Assembly: GCA_023418915.1 (NCBI GenBank)
Contig: JAEZYU010000004.1
Location: forward strand, 10,498 to 74,497
Origin: Bacillota bacterium
Lineage (GTDB): Bacteria > Bacillota > Clostridia > Acetivibrionales > DTU013
Direction: 5' to 3'
DNA length: 64,000 nt
The notes below the pieces were generated by a model. It was not told the origin of the DNA and did not search any database. It was given only the letters and a program-made list of their open reading frames with translations. Each line of letters starts with the position of its first letter. The first letter of the stretch is position 1. A program made the position numbers and the translations under genes. Positions 1-9,234 of the stretch are shown piece after piece.

Positions 1-2
1 TA

Positions 3-923
3 AACAGGATGGGCATAAGGGAGAAGGAAGTTTTCGAAGTAGGTGCAAGTGATGGACTTCTGTTGAAATACCTTTCAGAAATGGGCAATAACAAGGTATC
101 GGGGATAGAACCATCAATGAAATTATGCAGGGTCGCTGAAACATTCGGGATAAATGTGACGCAGGGATATTTTAACAAAAATTTTATAGATAAAAATGAC
201 CACAAATATGACTGCATTATTATCAGACATGTCCTGGAGCATATCGATGATTTGAATGATATGGTATTTTCGCTGGCGGGTGTTTTGAAGACCAATGGTA
301 TTCTGCTTATTGAAGTGCCGGATGCAGAAGAAATTCTAAGAAAAAGATTATACTCAAATATATTCCATGAGCACCTTAACTACTTTTCAAAAGCATCACT
401 AAACAACCTGCTATCCAGATACGGCCTCAGGAATATTCACACTGAGAAAGTTGATATACATGGCGGATCTTTTTTATCGGTCTATAGTTTTGGCAAGCTT
501 GAGGAAGCCGTGAGTTTTTATAATTCGCATGATTTGATCCCCATGATGGAATTTTCAAAGGATATTGAAATGTATTATGCTCAGCTTGGCAGCAAAATCA
601 AGAGTATGCAGAGTTTAGGGAAAAAGGTTTTAGGTTATGGTGCTTCTCACCGCACATTTGTCATACTGGGTAATGCCGGCCTGAAAAAAGAAAATATACC
701 TATAATATTTGATATAAACCCATTTTTACACCACCGCTATATGAATGGCTTTCATTCACTTGTAAGTCCTGTTGAAAAAATAGCTTATTATAAACCTGAT
801 GTGGTCGTTGTATTTGCGTCCTCTTATGAACAGGAAATTGTTAATGAACTCAGGGGAAAATATAACTATGACAAAGAGATACTCTCCATCAGAAGTGAGG
901 TTATAATGCATGAAAATATGTAA
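3..923 (+). CDS. SAM-dependent sugar C-methyltransferase, 5' truncated by window edge
   Basis: Class I SAM methyltransferase. The reading frame is open to the left edge and the protein begins directly at motif I (EVGASDGLLLKYL), so the N-terminal zinc-binding part typical of TylC3/NovU-type NDP-sugar C-methyltransferases probably lies outside the window; the first ATG at 9 is unlikely to be the start. The acidic loop after strand 2 (GIEPS) and the IIRHVLEHIDD block fit the SAM fold. The C-terminal third carries a GYGAS nucleotide-like loop followed by IIFDINP, as in the C-terminal domain of this family. It overlaps the next gene by 14 nt. Role inferred: C-methylation of an NDP-sugar for a surface or flagellar glycan. 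Substrate unknown. Confidence 0.75.
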   Translation, partial: NRMGIREKEVFEVGASDGLLLKYLSEMGNNKVSGIEPSMKLCRVAETFGINVTQGYFNKNFIDKNDHKYDCIIIRHVLEHIDDLNDMVFSLAGVLKTNGILLIEVPDAEEILRKRLYSNIFHEHLNYFSKASLNNLLSRYGLRNIHTEKVDIHGGSFLSVYSFGKLEEAVSFYNSHDLIPMMEFSKDIEMYYAQLGSKIKSMQSLGKKVLGYGASHRTFVILGNAGLKKENIPIIFDINPFLHHRYMNGFHSLVSPVEKIAYYKPDVVVVFASSYEQEIVNELRGKYNYDKEILSIRSEVIMHENM

Positions 924-1701
924 CAGAATACGAAGAAATATTGTACGTATGGCATACTATTCACGCTCATCTCATGTAGGCAGTTGTCTGTCTATCGTTG
1001 ATATACTTTATGTGCTCTATTTTAAGGTAATGAGAATCGATCCAAATGAACCGGATATGTATGACAGGGACAAGCTGATTCTGAGTAAAGGACATGCCAG
1101 CGCTGCACTCTATGCCGTTTTGGCTGAAAGAGGATTCTTCCCGGAAGAGTATTTATCAAAGTATTATATTAACAACGGTTTACTCCCGGGCCATCTGGAC
1201 AAGGAAAAGGTTCCTGGTATAGAGACGTCAGCCGGTTCTCTTGGGCATGGACTTGGTATAGGTATTGGAATGGCAGCTGCTAACTTAAGAAGCGGCAATA
1301 AAGGAAGGATATACGTCATAGTTGGGGATGGGGAATGTAATGAGGGTTCGATATGGGAAGGGATAATGCTAGCTGCCCATTTAAAGCTTTCCAATCTGAC
1401 GCTGATTATAGATTACAATAAACTTCAGGGATTTGGAGAAACCGGCAAAATAATAAAAATGAACAATATTTCTGAAATGCTAACCGCATTTGGCTGGAAA
1501 GCTGTAGATATTGATGGACACGATCTGACTAGTATTGAAAAGGGGTTAAGAATGGTCAACGAATTACCTGTGGCCGTCATTGCACACACGGTTAAGGGAA
1601 AGGGTGTATCTTTTATGGAAAACAAACTAGACTGGCATTACAAATCTCCTAATGAAAAGGAGTTCGATCAAGCTTTGCAAGAGCTCGGAGAAAATTTATG
1701 A
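910..1701 (+). CDS. transketolase-like, N-terminal (ThDP-binding) subunit
   Basis: 263 residues, the usual length of the N-terminal half of split transketolases. Visible ThDP-site features are SSHVGS near the start, SKGHAS around residue 59, GHGLG, and the GDG...N diphosphate/metal motif (GDGECNEGSIWE, then DYNKLQ). The next gene supplies the pyrimidine-binding half; the two overlap by 4 nt (ATGA), so they are translationally coupled and should form one enzyme. Sitting between a sugar C-methyltransferase and a nucleotide-sugar dehydrogenase, the pair more likely serves making or branching a special sugar than the central pentose phosphate pathway. That role is inference. Confidence 0.88.
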   Translation: MKICNRIRRNIVRMAYYSRSSHVGSCLSIVDILYVLYFKVMRIDPNEPDMYDRDKLILSKGHASAALYAVLAERGFFPEEYLSKYYINNGLLPGHLDKEKVPGIETSAGSLGHGLGIGIGMAAANLRSGNKGRIYVIVGDGECNEGSIWEGIMLAAHLKLSNLTLIIDYNKLQGFGETGKIIKMNNISEMLTAFGWKAVDIDGHDLTSIEKGLRMVNELPVAVIAHTVKGKGVSFMENKLDWHYKSPNEKEFDQALQELGENL

Positions 1702-2606
1702 GAAGTGCATTTATCAGTACATTAATTGAACAAGCTTATTATGACGAAAGGATTTTTTTGCTTACGCCTGATATGGGATACTCTGTTCTTGAAAAATTTC
1801 AAGAAGCTTTTCCCGATAGATTCGTAAATACAGGTATCTCTGAGCAGAACACAATAAGCGTCGCAGCAGGGTTAGCATTATCAGGGCACATTGTATATGT
1901 CTATAGTATTATCCCGTTTATAACAATGAGATGCTATGAGCAAATAAGAATCGATGTAGCATACATGAACCTGAATGTCAGGATTGTCGGTGTAGGAGCA
2001 GGATATTCGTATGGCTCGGCGGGAGCTACACATCATTCCATAGAGGATATTGCAATAATGAGAGTATTGCCGAATATGACAGTCTGCTGCCCTGGTGACC
2101 CGAAGGAAGCAGCGGTCATCACGAAAGAAAGCAATTATTATAGCGGCCCGATGTACATACGACTGGGTAAGAACGGCGAGCCCAAAGTGCATGAAAAGGA
2201 TGTTGATTTTAAAATCGGAAAATCCATCAAGCTAATAGAAGGAAACGATCTGGCAATAATAACAACAAGCAATGTTCTCGGATTAGGTAAACAATGGGTT
2301 GATAAGCTGTCTGAATACAAAAAACGTGCAGCGCTGATCAGTATGCCTACAATAAAGCCTTTTGATAAAGAAGCAATTATCAGTTTAATTAAATCTGGAA
2401 TACCTATAATTACTATTGAAGAGCATAATATCATAGGAGGATTAGGGTCGGCTGTGGCAGAAGTGATCGCTGATTTCGGGCATTGCGTTCCTTTTAAACG
2501 TATTGCTGTTAATGATGAATTTACTCATTTTGTTGGCAATCAGGAGCTGTTGAGAGAAAAAATGGGGATATCATTTCAAAAAGTACTTGATTTTTTGAAT
2601 TTATAG
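1698..2606 (+). CDS. transketolase-like, C-terminal (pyrimidine-binding) subunit
   Basis: 302 residues with the transketolase pyrimidine domain and C-terminal domain. The catalytic glutamate lies in NTGISEQNTISVAAGLA, near residue 50, and the aromatic pocket segment YVYSIIPFITMRCYEQIR follows. The C-terminal domain contains ITTSNVLG and the TIEEHNIIGGLG motif typical of transketolase and DXS C-termini. It starts inside the stop codon of the N-terminal subunit. About 100 nt separate it from the next gene, so the dehydrogenase may be read from the same transcript. Confidence 0.88.
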   Translation: MRSAFISTLIEQAYYDERIFLLTPDMGYSVLEKFQEAFPDRFVNTGISEQNTISVAAGLALSGHIVYVYSIIPFITMRCYEQIRIDVAYMNLNVRIVGVGAGYSYGSAGATHHSIEDIAIMRVLPNMTVCCPGDPKEAAVITKESNYYSGPMYIRLGKNGEPKVHEKDVDFKIGKSIKLIEGNDLAIITTSNVLGLGKQWVDKLSEYKKRAALISMPTIKPFDKEAIISLIKSGIPIITIEEHNIIGGLGSAVAEVIADFGHCVPFKRIAVNDEFTHFVGNQELLREKMGISFQKVLDFLNL

Positions 2607-2711
2607 ATCTACATTTCTGATCCTGCTTGTGTTTTTTCTTACTTTCAGTATTATCAAATCTAATTAAATAGACGATAAAAATAGCGAATATTATTAGAGG
2701 TGGCAAATCAG

Positions 2712-4019
2712 ATGAGAATTTCTTTGTTAGAGAAGATAAACAACAAATCGGCTCTTGTCGGAGTAATAGGTCTGGGCTATGTTGGGCTGCCTCTTGCAGT
2801 TGAGATAGCAAAAGCAGGATATCGTACTATAGGCTATGATGTCCAATCTCAGAAAGTTGAAATGGTTAACGAGGCCAGAAACTATATAGACGATATTGAT
2901 CCCATTGATCTGGAGAACGTTGTAAAAAACGGCAGGTTAAGAGCCTCATCCAATTTTGAATCTATCAGCAGTCTTGATTGTGTCATAATGTGTGTCCCTA
3001 CACCACTCGATGAGTACTTTCAGCCGGATATTTCCTACATAATCCGTGCTGCACAGGAGATAAGCAAGTACATTCACAAGGATATGCTCGTCATACTTGA
3101 GAGCACTACATATCCGGGTACTACCGAGGATGTCGTAAAACCGATCTTGGAAAGAAGCGGTCTAAAGTGTGGAGAAGATTTCTATCTTGCTTTTTCGCCG
3201 GAAAGGATAGATCCCGGAAATAAAACATACAAGACGCATAATACGCCAAAGGTGGTTGGGGGAGTAACACCCAAATGTACTAAAACGGCAGCTTTGCTGT
3301 ATAAGAATGTTCTTAACGCTGAAATATTTGAGGTATCATCTCCAAAGGTTGCTGAAATGGAAAAAATACACGAGAATACCTTTAGGAATGTAAACATTGC
3401 ATTGGCGAATGAAATGGCAATCATATGTGATAAAATGGGGATTGATGTATGGGAGGTCATTGAAGCGGCCAAAACCAAACCCTATGGTTTCATGCCATTT
3501 TATCCGGGAGCTGGAGTAGGCGGACACTGCATAGCAGTCGATCCCTTCTATCTGACGTGGAAAACCAGAGAATTCGGTTATCATACAAAGCTTATTGAGA
3601 CAGCGGGTGAAATCAATAATTCAATGCCGGACTTTGTGCTGGATAGAACCATGAAAATCCTCAACAGGTTCGGCATAGCACTAAACGGTTCAAAAGTTTT
3701 CGTGTTGGGTGCCGCTTACAAGCCGGATATCGATGATGTCAGAGAATCACCTGCATTGAAGGTAATTGACTTGCTTGTAAAAAATGGGGCAGATCTTAAT
3801 TACAACGACCCTTATGTACAGCGATTTAAATATAAAGGGCATGAATACCACTCAGTGTCATTGAGCGCCGAAATCCTTAAAGAATCAGATCTTGTGATGA
3901 TCACAACTGCACATTCTGACTATGATTATGATTTCATACAGAGGTACTCCAAATACATTTTTGATACTAAAAATGCAATGAAAAATATCAAAGTAAGAAC
4001 TAATATTGAAAATCTATGA
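2712..4019 (+). CDS. UDP-N-acetylglucosamine/mannosamine-type nucleotide sugar dehydrogenase
   Basis: UDP-glucose/GDP-mannose dehydrogenase family, oxidising a nucleotide sugar to its uronic acid with NAD. The Rossmann motif GVIGLGYVGLPLAVEIAKAGY is at the N terminus, ESTTYPGTTEDV mid-protein, and the catalytic cysteine in PGAGVGGHCIAVDPFYLTW. The C-terminal domain has LGAAYKPDIDDVRESPA. The GVGGHC form is typical of the WbpA/WecC group acting on UDP-HexNAc. A GTG lies at 2700, but AGAGGTGG at 2696-2703 sits 8 nt before ATG 2712, which I take as the start. Probable role: acidic sugar for a surface or flagellar glycan. Confidence 0.88.
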   Translation: MRISLLEKINNKSALVGVIGLGYVGLPLAVEIAKAGYRTIGYDVQSQKVEMVNEARNYIDDIDPIDLENVVKNGRLRASSNFESISSLDCVIMCVPTPLDEYFQPDISYIIRAAQEISKYIHKDMLVILESTTYPGTTEDVVKPILERSGLKCGEDFYLAFSPERIDPGNKTYKTHNTPKVVGGVTPKCTKTAALLYKNVLNAEIFEVSSPKVAEMEKIHENTFRNVNIALANEMAIICDKMGIDVWEVIEAAKTKPYGFMPFYPGAGVGGHCIAVDPFYLTWKTREFGYHTKLIETAGEINNSMPDFVLDRTMKILNRFGIALNGSKVFVLGAAYKPDIDDVRESPALKVIDLLVKNGADLNYNDPYVQRFKYKGHEYHSVSLSAEILKESDLVMITTAHSDYDYDFIQRYSKYIFDTKNAMKNIKVRTNIENL

Positions 4020-4104
4020 TCCTATAAAGCTTTCTATGTATAACATTATGTTCATACTTACTTTATGTTTCGCTTCGATTTTCTTTGTCACATATAATTA
4101 TCTG

Positions 4105-4132
4105 TAAATAAATTGGTATGATATTCCGATAA
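4105..4132 (+). promoter_or_regulatory. candidate sigma-28 (SigD/FliA) promoter for flaG-fliD
   Basis: TAAA at 4105-4108, then 16 nt, then TCCGATAA at 4125-4132. This matches the flagellar sigma consensus TAAA-N14-16-CCGATAA and lies about 50 nt upstream of the flaG start. The upstream glycan genes end at 4019, so a new transcript here makes sense. Confidence 0.6.
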
Positions 4133-4181
4133 ATATATAGAGAGGGGTCGCCCTCATTTAGTAATTCATGGAGGGATTCTT

Positions 4182-4559
4182 ATGAGAGTTCAGGGCACGG
4201 ATGCCGCAATGAATATCAGGATCAACAGCGAACTGCAGGGCACAGCCGGCAGAGCTGCGGATGCTGCACAAATGAAGTTACAGCAGGAAAGAAGGCCTCA
4301 GAAAAGAGAGTCTGAAGCGACCGGCTACCCTATTAATGAGAAGGTTGTTTCTGAAGCTGTAGAGAAGATGAATAGGGTTGTTGAGGGTAGCAACAGAAGA
4401 TTTCAGTATACCATACACGAAGGTACCAAGGATATTATGATCAAGGTCATCGACGAAACCACCAGAGAGGTGATCAAGGAAATACCACCGAAAAAAATAC
4501 TGGATATGGTAGCCAGTATGCTTGAGATGGCAGGTCTTATGGTGGATGAGAGAAGGTGA
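4182..4559 (+). CDS. flaG: FlaG family flagellar protein
   Basis: 125 residues. The C-terminal half is the FlaG domain: an NRRFQYTIHEGTKDIMIKVID segment followed by TTREVIKEIPPKKILDMVASMLEMAGLMVDE, which is highly conserved in the family. The N-terminal half is polar and variable. It lies 7 nt upstream of fliD, the standard flaG-fliD order. FlaG is known to influence filament length; the exact mechanism is not settled. GGAGGGA upstream supports ATG 4182. Confidence 0.9.
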   Translation: MRVQGTDAAMNIRINSELQGTAGRAADAAQMKLQQERRPQKRESEATGYPINEKVVSEAVEKMNRVVEGSNRRFQYTIHEGTKDIMIKVIDETTREVIKEIPPKKILDMVASMLEMAGLMVDERR

Positions 4560-4566
4560 ATCATAA

Positions 4567-6780
4567 ATGAGTTATATAAATAATACATATAACAGTGTCA
4601 CAAGAATGACTGGATTATCCGGACTGGATGTCGACAGCCTGGTCTTCCAACTGATGCAGGTCGAAAAACTCAAGGTAAACTCTGTGTCCCAGAGCAGGCA
4701 GCTGCTCCTATGGAGACAGGAGCAGTACAGGGAGATCACCAGTGCGCTTCAGAGCTTCAGTAATGAGTACTTCAATACATTGAAGCCCGCTACCGATATG
4801 AGGAATTCATCCATATACAATGCATTTGCGATGCAATATGACGGGCAGGACACAAATGCTTATTTCACCGCTTCTGCAGGATCGGGAGCCATGGCTGGCG
4901 ACTATACGATAAAAGACATTATAACTGCTGCAGCAGCCAAGGTTTACGGTTCTTCTGCTGCGGGAAGCCTTACAAGCGGATATCTTACATCAGCGGATAT
5001 AAGTACTATCAGCAGTGCGGCTGGGAATAATGTATTTGCTGTCGAATTTAATGGGGTTAAGAAAAACATTGTATTATCGGATGGCCTTACCAATATTGGT
5101 GAGCTTTCTGCAGATCTGCAAAACAAGCTGAATGAAGCGTTCGGAAATGGAAAGATCACTGTCGGGACAGATGCGGACAGGCTTACATTTTCTACAAGTA
5201 ATACAAACATATTAAAATTTACCAGTACAATGAATGGCGGTTACAATTCGATACTTAATACTGATCTAAGCTCGGGGATAACTCCTACGCAGCTTAACAA
5301 CAGGTTCAAGATCACACTTGGGTCAGATACAAAGGAATTTGCTCTCAATCCAGGCACGAATTATGCGGACACAGATGCAGTGGTTGAGGCGATCCAGCTC
5401 ATGGTTGATGATATGGCAGAGGGCTTTGGAGATGGCAAGATTACAGTAAAAAATGTTGACAATAAGGTAGTGCTGGAAAGCACTGACCCGGACACCTCAG
5501 TATCTGCATCAGCGGCAGAAAGCGGCGGCCTTGCTGCCATAGGTATGGCTGGCGCCAACAGCTCCAACAAATTGAATCTTGATGCCAATATTTTCGACAT
5601 AAGGGACAGCTTTGCAGTACCGGTTACTGTCGATGGAACCGAAAATGACATCAGTTTTGTTATTAACGGCCAGAGCTTCAGCTTCGACTCCCGCACGACA
5701 TCTATGAATAAGATAATGGCAGCGGTAAATTCGAATGCAGCCGCAGGTGTCAGGATGAGCTATGACAGTCTGAATAACAAATTTGCACTTGAGTCCCGGC
5801 AGACCGGGATGACTGCCCGAATCACTGCAACCGATTCAGCCGGCGGCCTTTTAGGTTCTCTGGCACTGACAGCCGATAATATCACGGGCCGGGATGCAAG
5901 TATCACCTATGATGACGGTATCAACGGAGAACAGACTATTACGCGTTCCACTAACAGCTTTAGTATCAATGGCATAGTATTTAACCTTAAAAAGGATTTT
6001 GAAGGATCTGTTGAGATGTCAGTCAGTTCAGACCCGACAAAGGCTGTTGAGCTGATCAAGGGGTTTGTCGAAAAATATAACGAATTATTGGACAAGATCA
6101 ATTCAAAGCTTTCTGAAAAAAGAGAATACGATTATGCACCGTTGACGGATGAACAAAAGGATGCTATGTCGGAGGATGAGATCAAGAAGTGGGAAGACAA
6201 GGCTAAATCAGGTCTCCTCAGCGGAGACAATCTCCTTCAGTCCATAGCAGCCGGATTGCGTAATGCAGTAATCGAAAGTGTTGAAGGGACAGGGCTGTCT
6301 CTCCAGTCGATCGGCATAAAATCCAACAGTTGGGTGGACAGGGGCAAATTATACATAGATGAAGAAAAACTTAAGAATGCATTAAGCGAGAATCCGTCAG
6401 AGATCTTCAGCCTGTTTACTAAGCAGTCGGATGTTCTTTACAATACGGCCGCTGCCAGTGGGCCTGCCAGAACTGAGAGGTTCAAGGAATCCGGCCTTAT
6501 ATACAGAATATCTGATGTGATTCAGGATAATATTCGGACTTCCACCATCGGAGGACACAGGGGAGCCTTGCTCGAAAAAGCTGGTATGACCGGGGATAGG
6601 TCATTGTTCAGCAATACACTGTATGACCAGATATCCGATTATGATGACAGGATCGCAAAATTAAATGACGAGCTGTTCATAAAGGAGAACAACTACTATA
6701 TGCAGTTTGCCCAGCTTGAAACGCTTATCAACAATATGAATACCCAGAGCACGTGGCTGGCTCAGCAGTTCAGTTTCTAG
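4567..6780 (+). CDS. fliD: flagellar hook-associated protein 2 (filament cap)
   Basis: FliD caps the growing filament and promotes flagellin folding. The N-terminal FliD_N region (TGLSGLDVDSLVFQLMQVEKLKVNSV) and C-terminal FliD_C region (from about residue 460, ending IAKLNDELFIKENNYYMQFAQLETLINNMNTQS) are both clear. At 737 residues it is longer than the common 450-550, the extra length being in the central variable, surface-exposed region rich in Ala, Ser, Thr and Asn. It is translated immediately after flaG. Confidence 0.95.
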   Translation: MSYINNTYNSVTRMTGLSGLDVDSLVFQLMQVEKLKVNSVSQSRQLLLWRQEQYREITSALQSFSNEYFNTLKPATDMRNSSIYNAFAMQYDGQDTNAYFTASAGSGAMAGDYTIKDIITAAAAKVYGSSAAGSLTSGYLTSADISTISSAAGNNVFAVEFNGVKKNIVLSDGLTNIGELSADLQNKLNEAFGNGKITVGTDADRLTFSTSNTNILKFTSTMNGGYNSILNTDLSSGITPTQLNNRFKITLGSDTKEFALNPGTNYADTDAVVEAIQLMVDDMAEGFGDGKITVKNVDNKVVLESTDPDTSVSASAAESGGLAAIGMAGANSSNKLNLDANIFDIRDSFAVPVTVDGTENDISFVINGQSFSFDSRTTSMNKIMAAVNSNAAAGVRMSYDSLNNKFALESRQTGMTARITATDSAGGLLGSLALTADNITGRDASITYDDGINGEQTITRSTNSFSINGIVFNLKKDFEGSVEMSVSSDPTKAVELIKGFVEKYNELLDKINSKLSEKREYDYAPLTDEQKDAMSEDEIKKWEDKAKSGLLSGDNLLQSIAAGLRNAVIESVEGTGLSLQSIGIKSNSWVDRGKLYIDEEKLKNALSENPSEIFSLFTKQSDVLYNTAAASGPARTERFKESGLIYRISDVIQDNIRTSTIGGHRGALLEKAGMTGDRSLFSNTLYDQISDYDDRIAKLNDELFIKENNYYMQFAQLETLINNMNTQSTWLAQQFSF

Positions 6781-6914
6781 TAATGTCACAGCCGGTGCAG
6801 GTGTTTTATGCATTTACTTCAATTTGCAATCACCTAAGATAGTACTGTAAGCCGGGACTAGACAAATGAAAGAACGAGATCTGAATATAGATAAATAAAG
6901 GAGCGCAAGCAAAT

Positions 6915-7319
6915 ATGGTAACTTCAAACGGATATGAAACATACAGGCAGAATTCAATTTTTACCGCCAGCCCCGAGGAATTGACGCTGATGCTATACAA
7001 CGGACTAATCAAATTCATTATGCTGGCTCAGAAGTCCATTGAGGAAAAGGATATCCAAAGGGCGCATGAAAGCATTATCAGAGCGGAAGATATACTTATG
7101 GAGTTCAAAGCAACGCTGGATATGCAGTATGAGCTTTCAAACGGTTTGGCTCTTTTATATGATTATATGCTCGACAGATTATTTGACGCTAATATGAGAA
7201 AGGACGCAGAGATACTGGAAGAGGTACTTCATTTTGCGAAGGATCTTCGCGACACATGGGCGCAGGCTATAAAGCTTGCAAAGCAGCAAAACAGGAAGCA
7301 GGCTGCGGTGTCGGAATAG
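6915..7319 (+). CDS. fliS: flagellar export chaperone FliS
   Basis: 134 residues. The N terminus (NGYETYRQNSIFTASPEELTLMLYNGLIKFIMLAQ) is the signature of FliS, the cytoplasmic chaperone that binds the flagellin C terminus. The rest is helical, including LSNGLALLYDYMLDRLFDAN. AAAGGAG about 10 nt upstream supports the ATG start. It follows fliD by 134 nt, the usual order. Its stop codon falls inside a degenerate copy of the TTATAACG repeat element. Confidence 0.95.
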   Translation: MVTSNGYETYRQNSIFTASPEELTLMLYNGLIKFIMLAQKSIEEKDIQRAHESIIRAEDILMEFKATLDMQYELSNGLALLYDYMLDRLFDANMRKDAEILEEVLHFAKDLRDTWAQAIKLAKQQNRKQAAVSE

Positions 7320-7368
7320 CGAGGCGAGCATGTCTCCCGCCTGGGATGCATAGGTGAATGCGTTATTA
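7314..7368. repeat. short degenerate copy of the TTATAACG MITE-like element
   Basis: Contains TCTCCCGCCTGGGATGCATA, identical to a stretch of the longer copy at 19192-19553. It is bounded by AATAGCG on the left and CGTTATTA on the right, weakened versions of the terminal inverted repeat. It overlaps the fliS stop codon. Confidence 0.55.
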
Positions 7369-7470
7369 CTAGGGATGACTGGCGCTTTGGAAAATTGTGT
7401 TTATACAAAAACCGGCTTTTAGATATGATGTGAATAAACAATATGGTGAAGGGTGCTTAACGTAGGTTAT

Positions 7471-7959
7471 ATGAAAACTGGCAGCGACACATATTTCAAT
7501 AGGTTAACAGAGCTATTGGGCAATAAGAAGAAATTGCTCAATGATATGATGGCACTGACGAAAGCTCAGACTCCGGTCATAAAAATTGGCTCTCTGGACG
7601 AATTGGAAAAGCTGATTGCAGAAAAACAGAGACTGATAGAGCTGATTGACAAGCTGGATGCTGAATTCGGTGTTCATCTTGAGAAGCTTAAAGCTGCTGC
7701 AGGTATAAAAAAGCTGGATGAGCTGGATGCAACCCGCTTTCCGGCAGCGAAGCAATTGAAGAGAGCTACATCTGAAGTACTGGAACTGGTCAGAGAAATC
7801 AGCGATACTGAGAAAATTAACAGCGTAAAGGGCAAGGAATTACTAGAACAACTGGGTTCGCAAATCAATAAGATAAATCAAGGTAAAATTATCAACAATG
7901 CCTATAACAAACCGAATATTGCAGGCGGATCATCATTTTTTGTGGATAAGAAAAAATAA
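7471..7959 (+). CDS. FlgN-like flagellar chaperone
   Basis: About 162 residues, almost entirely helical with coiled-coil heptads (ELLGNKKKLLNDMMALTK; IAEKQRLIELIDKLDAEF), matching the FlgN fold that chaperones hook-junction proteins FlgK and FlgL. Position after fliS supports this, but sequence conservation of FlgN is low, so the assignment rests on size, composition and context. The start is uncertain: a GTG at 7453 has AAGG touching it, whereas ATG 7471 has only TAGG 4 nt away. Confidence 0.65.
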   Translation: MKTGSDTYFNRLTELLGNKKKLLNDMMALTKAQTPVIKIGSLDELEKLIAEKQRLIELIDKLDAEFGVHLEKLKAAAGIKKLDELDATRFPAAKQLKRATSEVLELVREISDTEKINSVKGKELLEQLGSQINKINQGKIINNAYNKPNIAGGSSFFVDKKK

Positions 7960-7996
7960 GCGGATTGATATGCACACTTTTTATTATGCCCGCTGT

Positions 7997-8021
7997 TTAT
8001 AATGAGGTGGGGACATCCATC
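7997..8021. repeat. left-end fragment of the MITE-like element
   Basis: TTATAATGAGGTGGGGACAT resembles the left end of the element copy at 18384 (TATAATGAGGTG, then ATGTCCCC). No matching right end was seen nearby, so this is a relic. Confidence 0.4.
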
Positions 8022-8105
8022 GCCTCGCCACATCTCTATTTTGTAGTTCAGCTGTGTTTGAGGATTTATGTCAGAGAAGGAATCTGCTGATCCTCAAGCA
8101 TGAAT

Positions 8106-9083
8106 TCAGTCTTTTGGGTACACCTTCTCCAGAAAGTTAAATACCCGCTCCATATATTCATCTCTGTTTATCATATAGCCGATGGCATTGCCATTGTCTT
8201 CTGTCTGCCAGAATTCAGCGCCGGATGCATTGAGAGCCGAGTATCGCTGGAACAGCTCAATTGAGTTTATGATAGGTATCAAATCGTCGTTGCGGCTGTG
8301 TATCAGCATCAGATAGGGTGGATTTTCCGCTGTTACGGCATTTACAGGGCTTGCGTCCCTTGATTTTATTCCACCGGTCAGGTCTATAGCAAGTGATATT
8401 GCTCTATTAAACGGAAACGCCGGCAAGCTTGTCCACTTGTCCAGATTTTTCCTTAAATATTCTTTCAGATCTGAGTAGGGACTGTCCGCAACAACAGCAT
8501 CCACCAGAGGTGTGCCATCAGATGAGGTGCTTTCAGCCGCCGCCATAATGGCTGCGGATGCTCCTGTGGAAAATCCCATTAGAGTTATATGTGTGGAGCC
8601 CTGGTCTCTCATGTATTTTATTGCAGCCTTTATGTCATCCTTCTCATGATAGCCGAAGGTACTGTCTTTGCCGTCAGATTCTCCGGAGTTTCGCAGGTCG
8701 AAGGTGAAAACGTTGTAGCCCTTGTTCATAAATTCCTTTATCAAATCCACCGTGTCTACACCGAACTGAAGCCTGTTACTGCCGTATGAATGTACAAGTA
8801 TAACAGCCCGGTCGCTGTTTTTGACCTGAAACAACCAGCCATTGAGCACGAATGTGCCGTCTGACCCTCTTGTTCTGAAGCTTATGTCTCTGTATTCGGG
8901 CACTATGTTGGAGGAAAAAGCATCGATGGGCTTTCTTTCCGGGTGCAGCAGATTCCAGCTTTTGTAGGTGGAAAGAATGATGACAGCAATAATGGCGGCA
9001 AGCAGCAGCAAGATAACAGCCAGTACGAAATACCTGGTTCTGTGTGTTTTTTTGACTGCATATGTGACGCCTGTTATCCTCAT
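8106..9083 (-). CDS. membrane-anchored alpha/beta hydrolase
   Basis: 325 residues. One N-terminal transmembrane segment (VLAVILLLLAAIIAVIILS, about residues 20-38) anchors an extracytoplasmic alpha/beta-hydrolase domain. The oxyanion strand region is AVILVHSYGSN, the nucleophile elbow GFSTGASAA (Ser about 170), and the later SRNDDLIPI segment fits the acid residue; the final His is not obvious. It resembles BAAT/YqkD-type hydrolases of unknown substrate. It runs opposite to its neighbours and stands alone. Confidence 0.8.
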   Translation of the reverse strand: MRITGVTYAVKKTHRTRYFVLAVILLLLAAIIAVIILSTYKSWNLLHPERKPIDAFSSNIVPEYRDISFRTRGSDGTFVLNGWLFQVKNSDRAVILVHSYGSNRLQFGVDTVDLIKEFMNKGYNVFTFDLRNSGESDGKDSTFGYHEKDDIKAAIKYMRDQGSTHITLMGFSTGASAAIMAAAESTSSDGTPLVDAVVADSPYSDLKEYLRKNLDKWTSLPAFPFNRAISLAIDLTGGIKSRDASPVNAVTAENPPYLMLIHSRNDDLIPIINSIELFQRYSALNASGAEFWQTEDNGNAIGYMINRDEYMERVFNFLEKVYPKD

Positions 9084-9234
9084 CTATTCATACCTCCGTA
9101 TCTGTAATTGAGATTGTTGACATGACTGTTATTTAATTTTATTATATTTTTTATTATATACAAAGTAAAGGTAGTTTAGCAAAGAAAGCATGTGTGCGAG
9201 CGCATTTAGAATGAAAGGCATCAGGGTATAAAAT

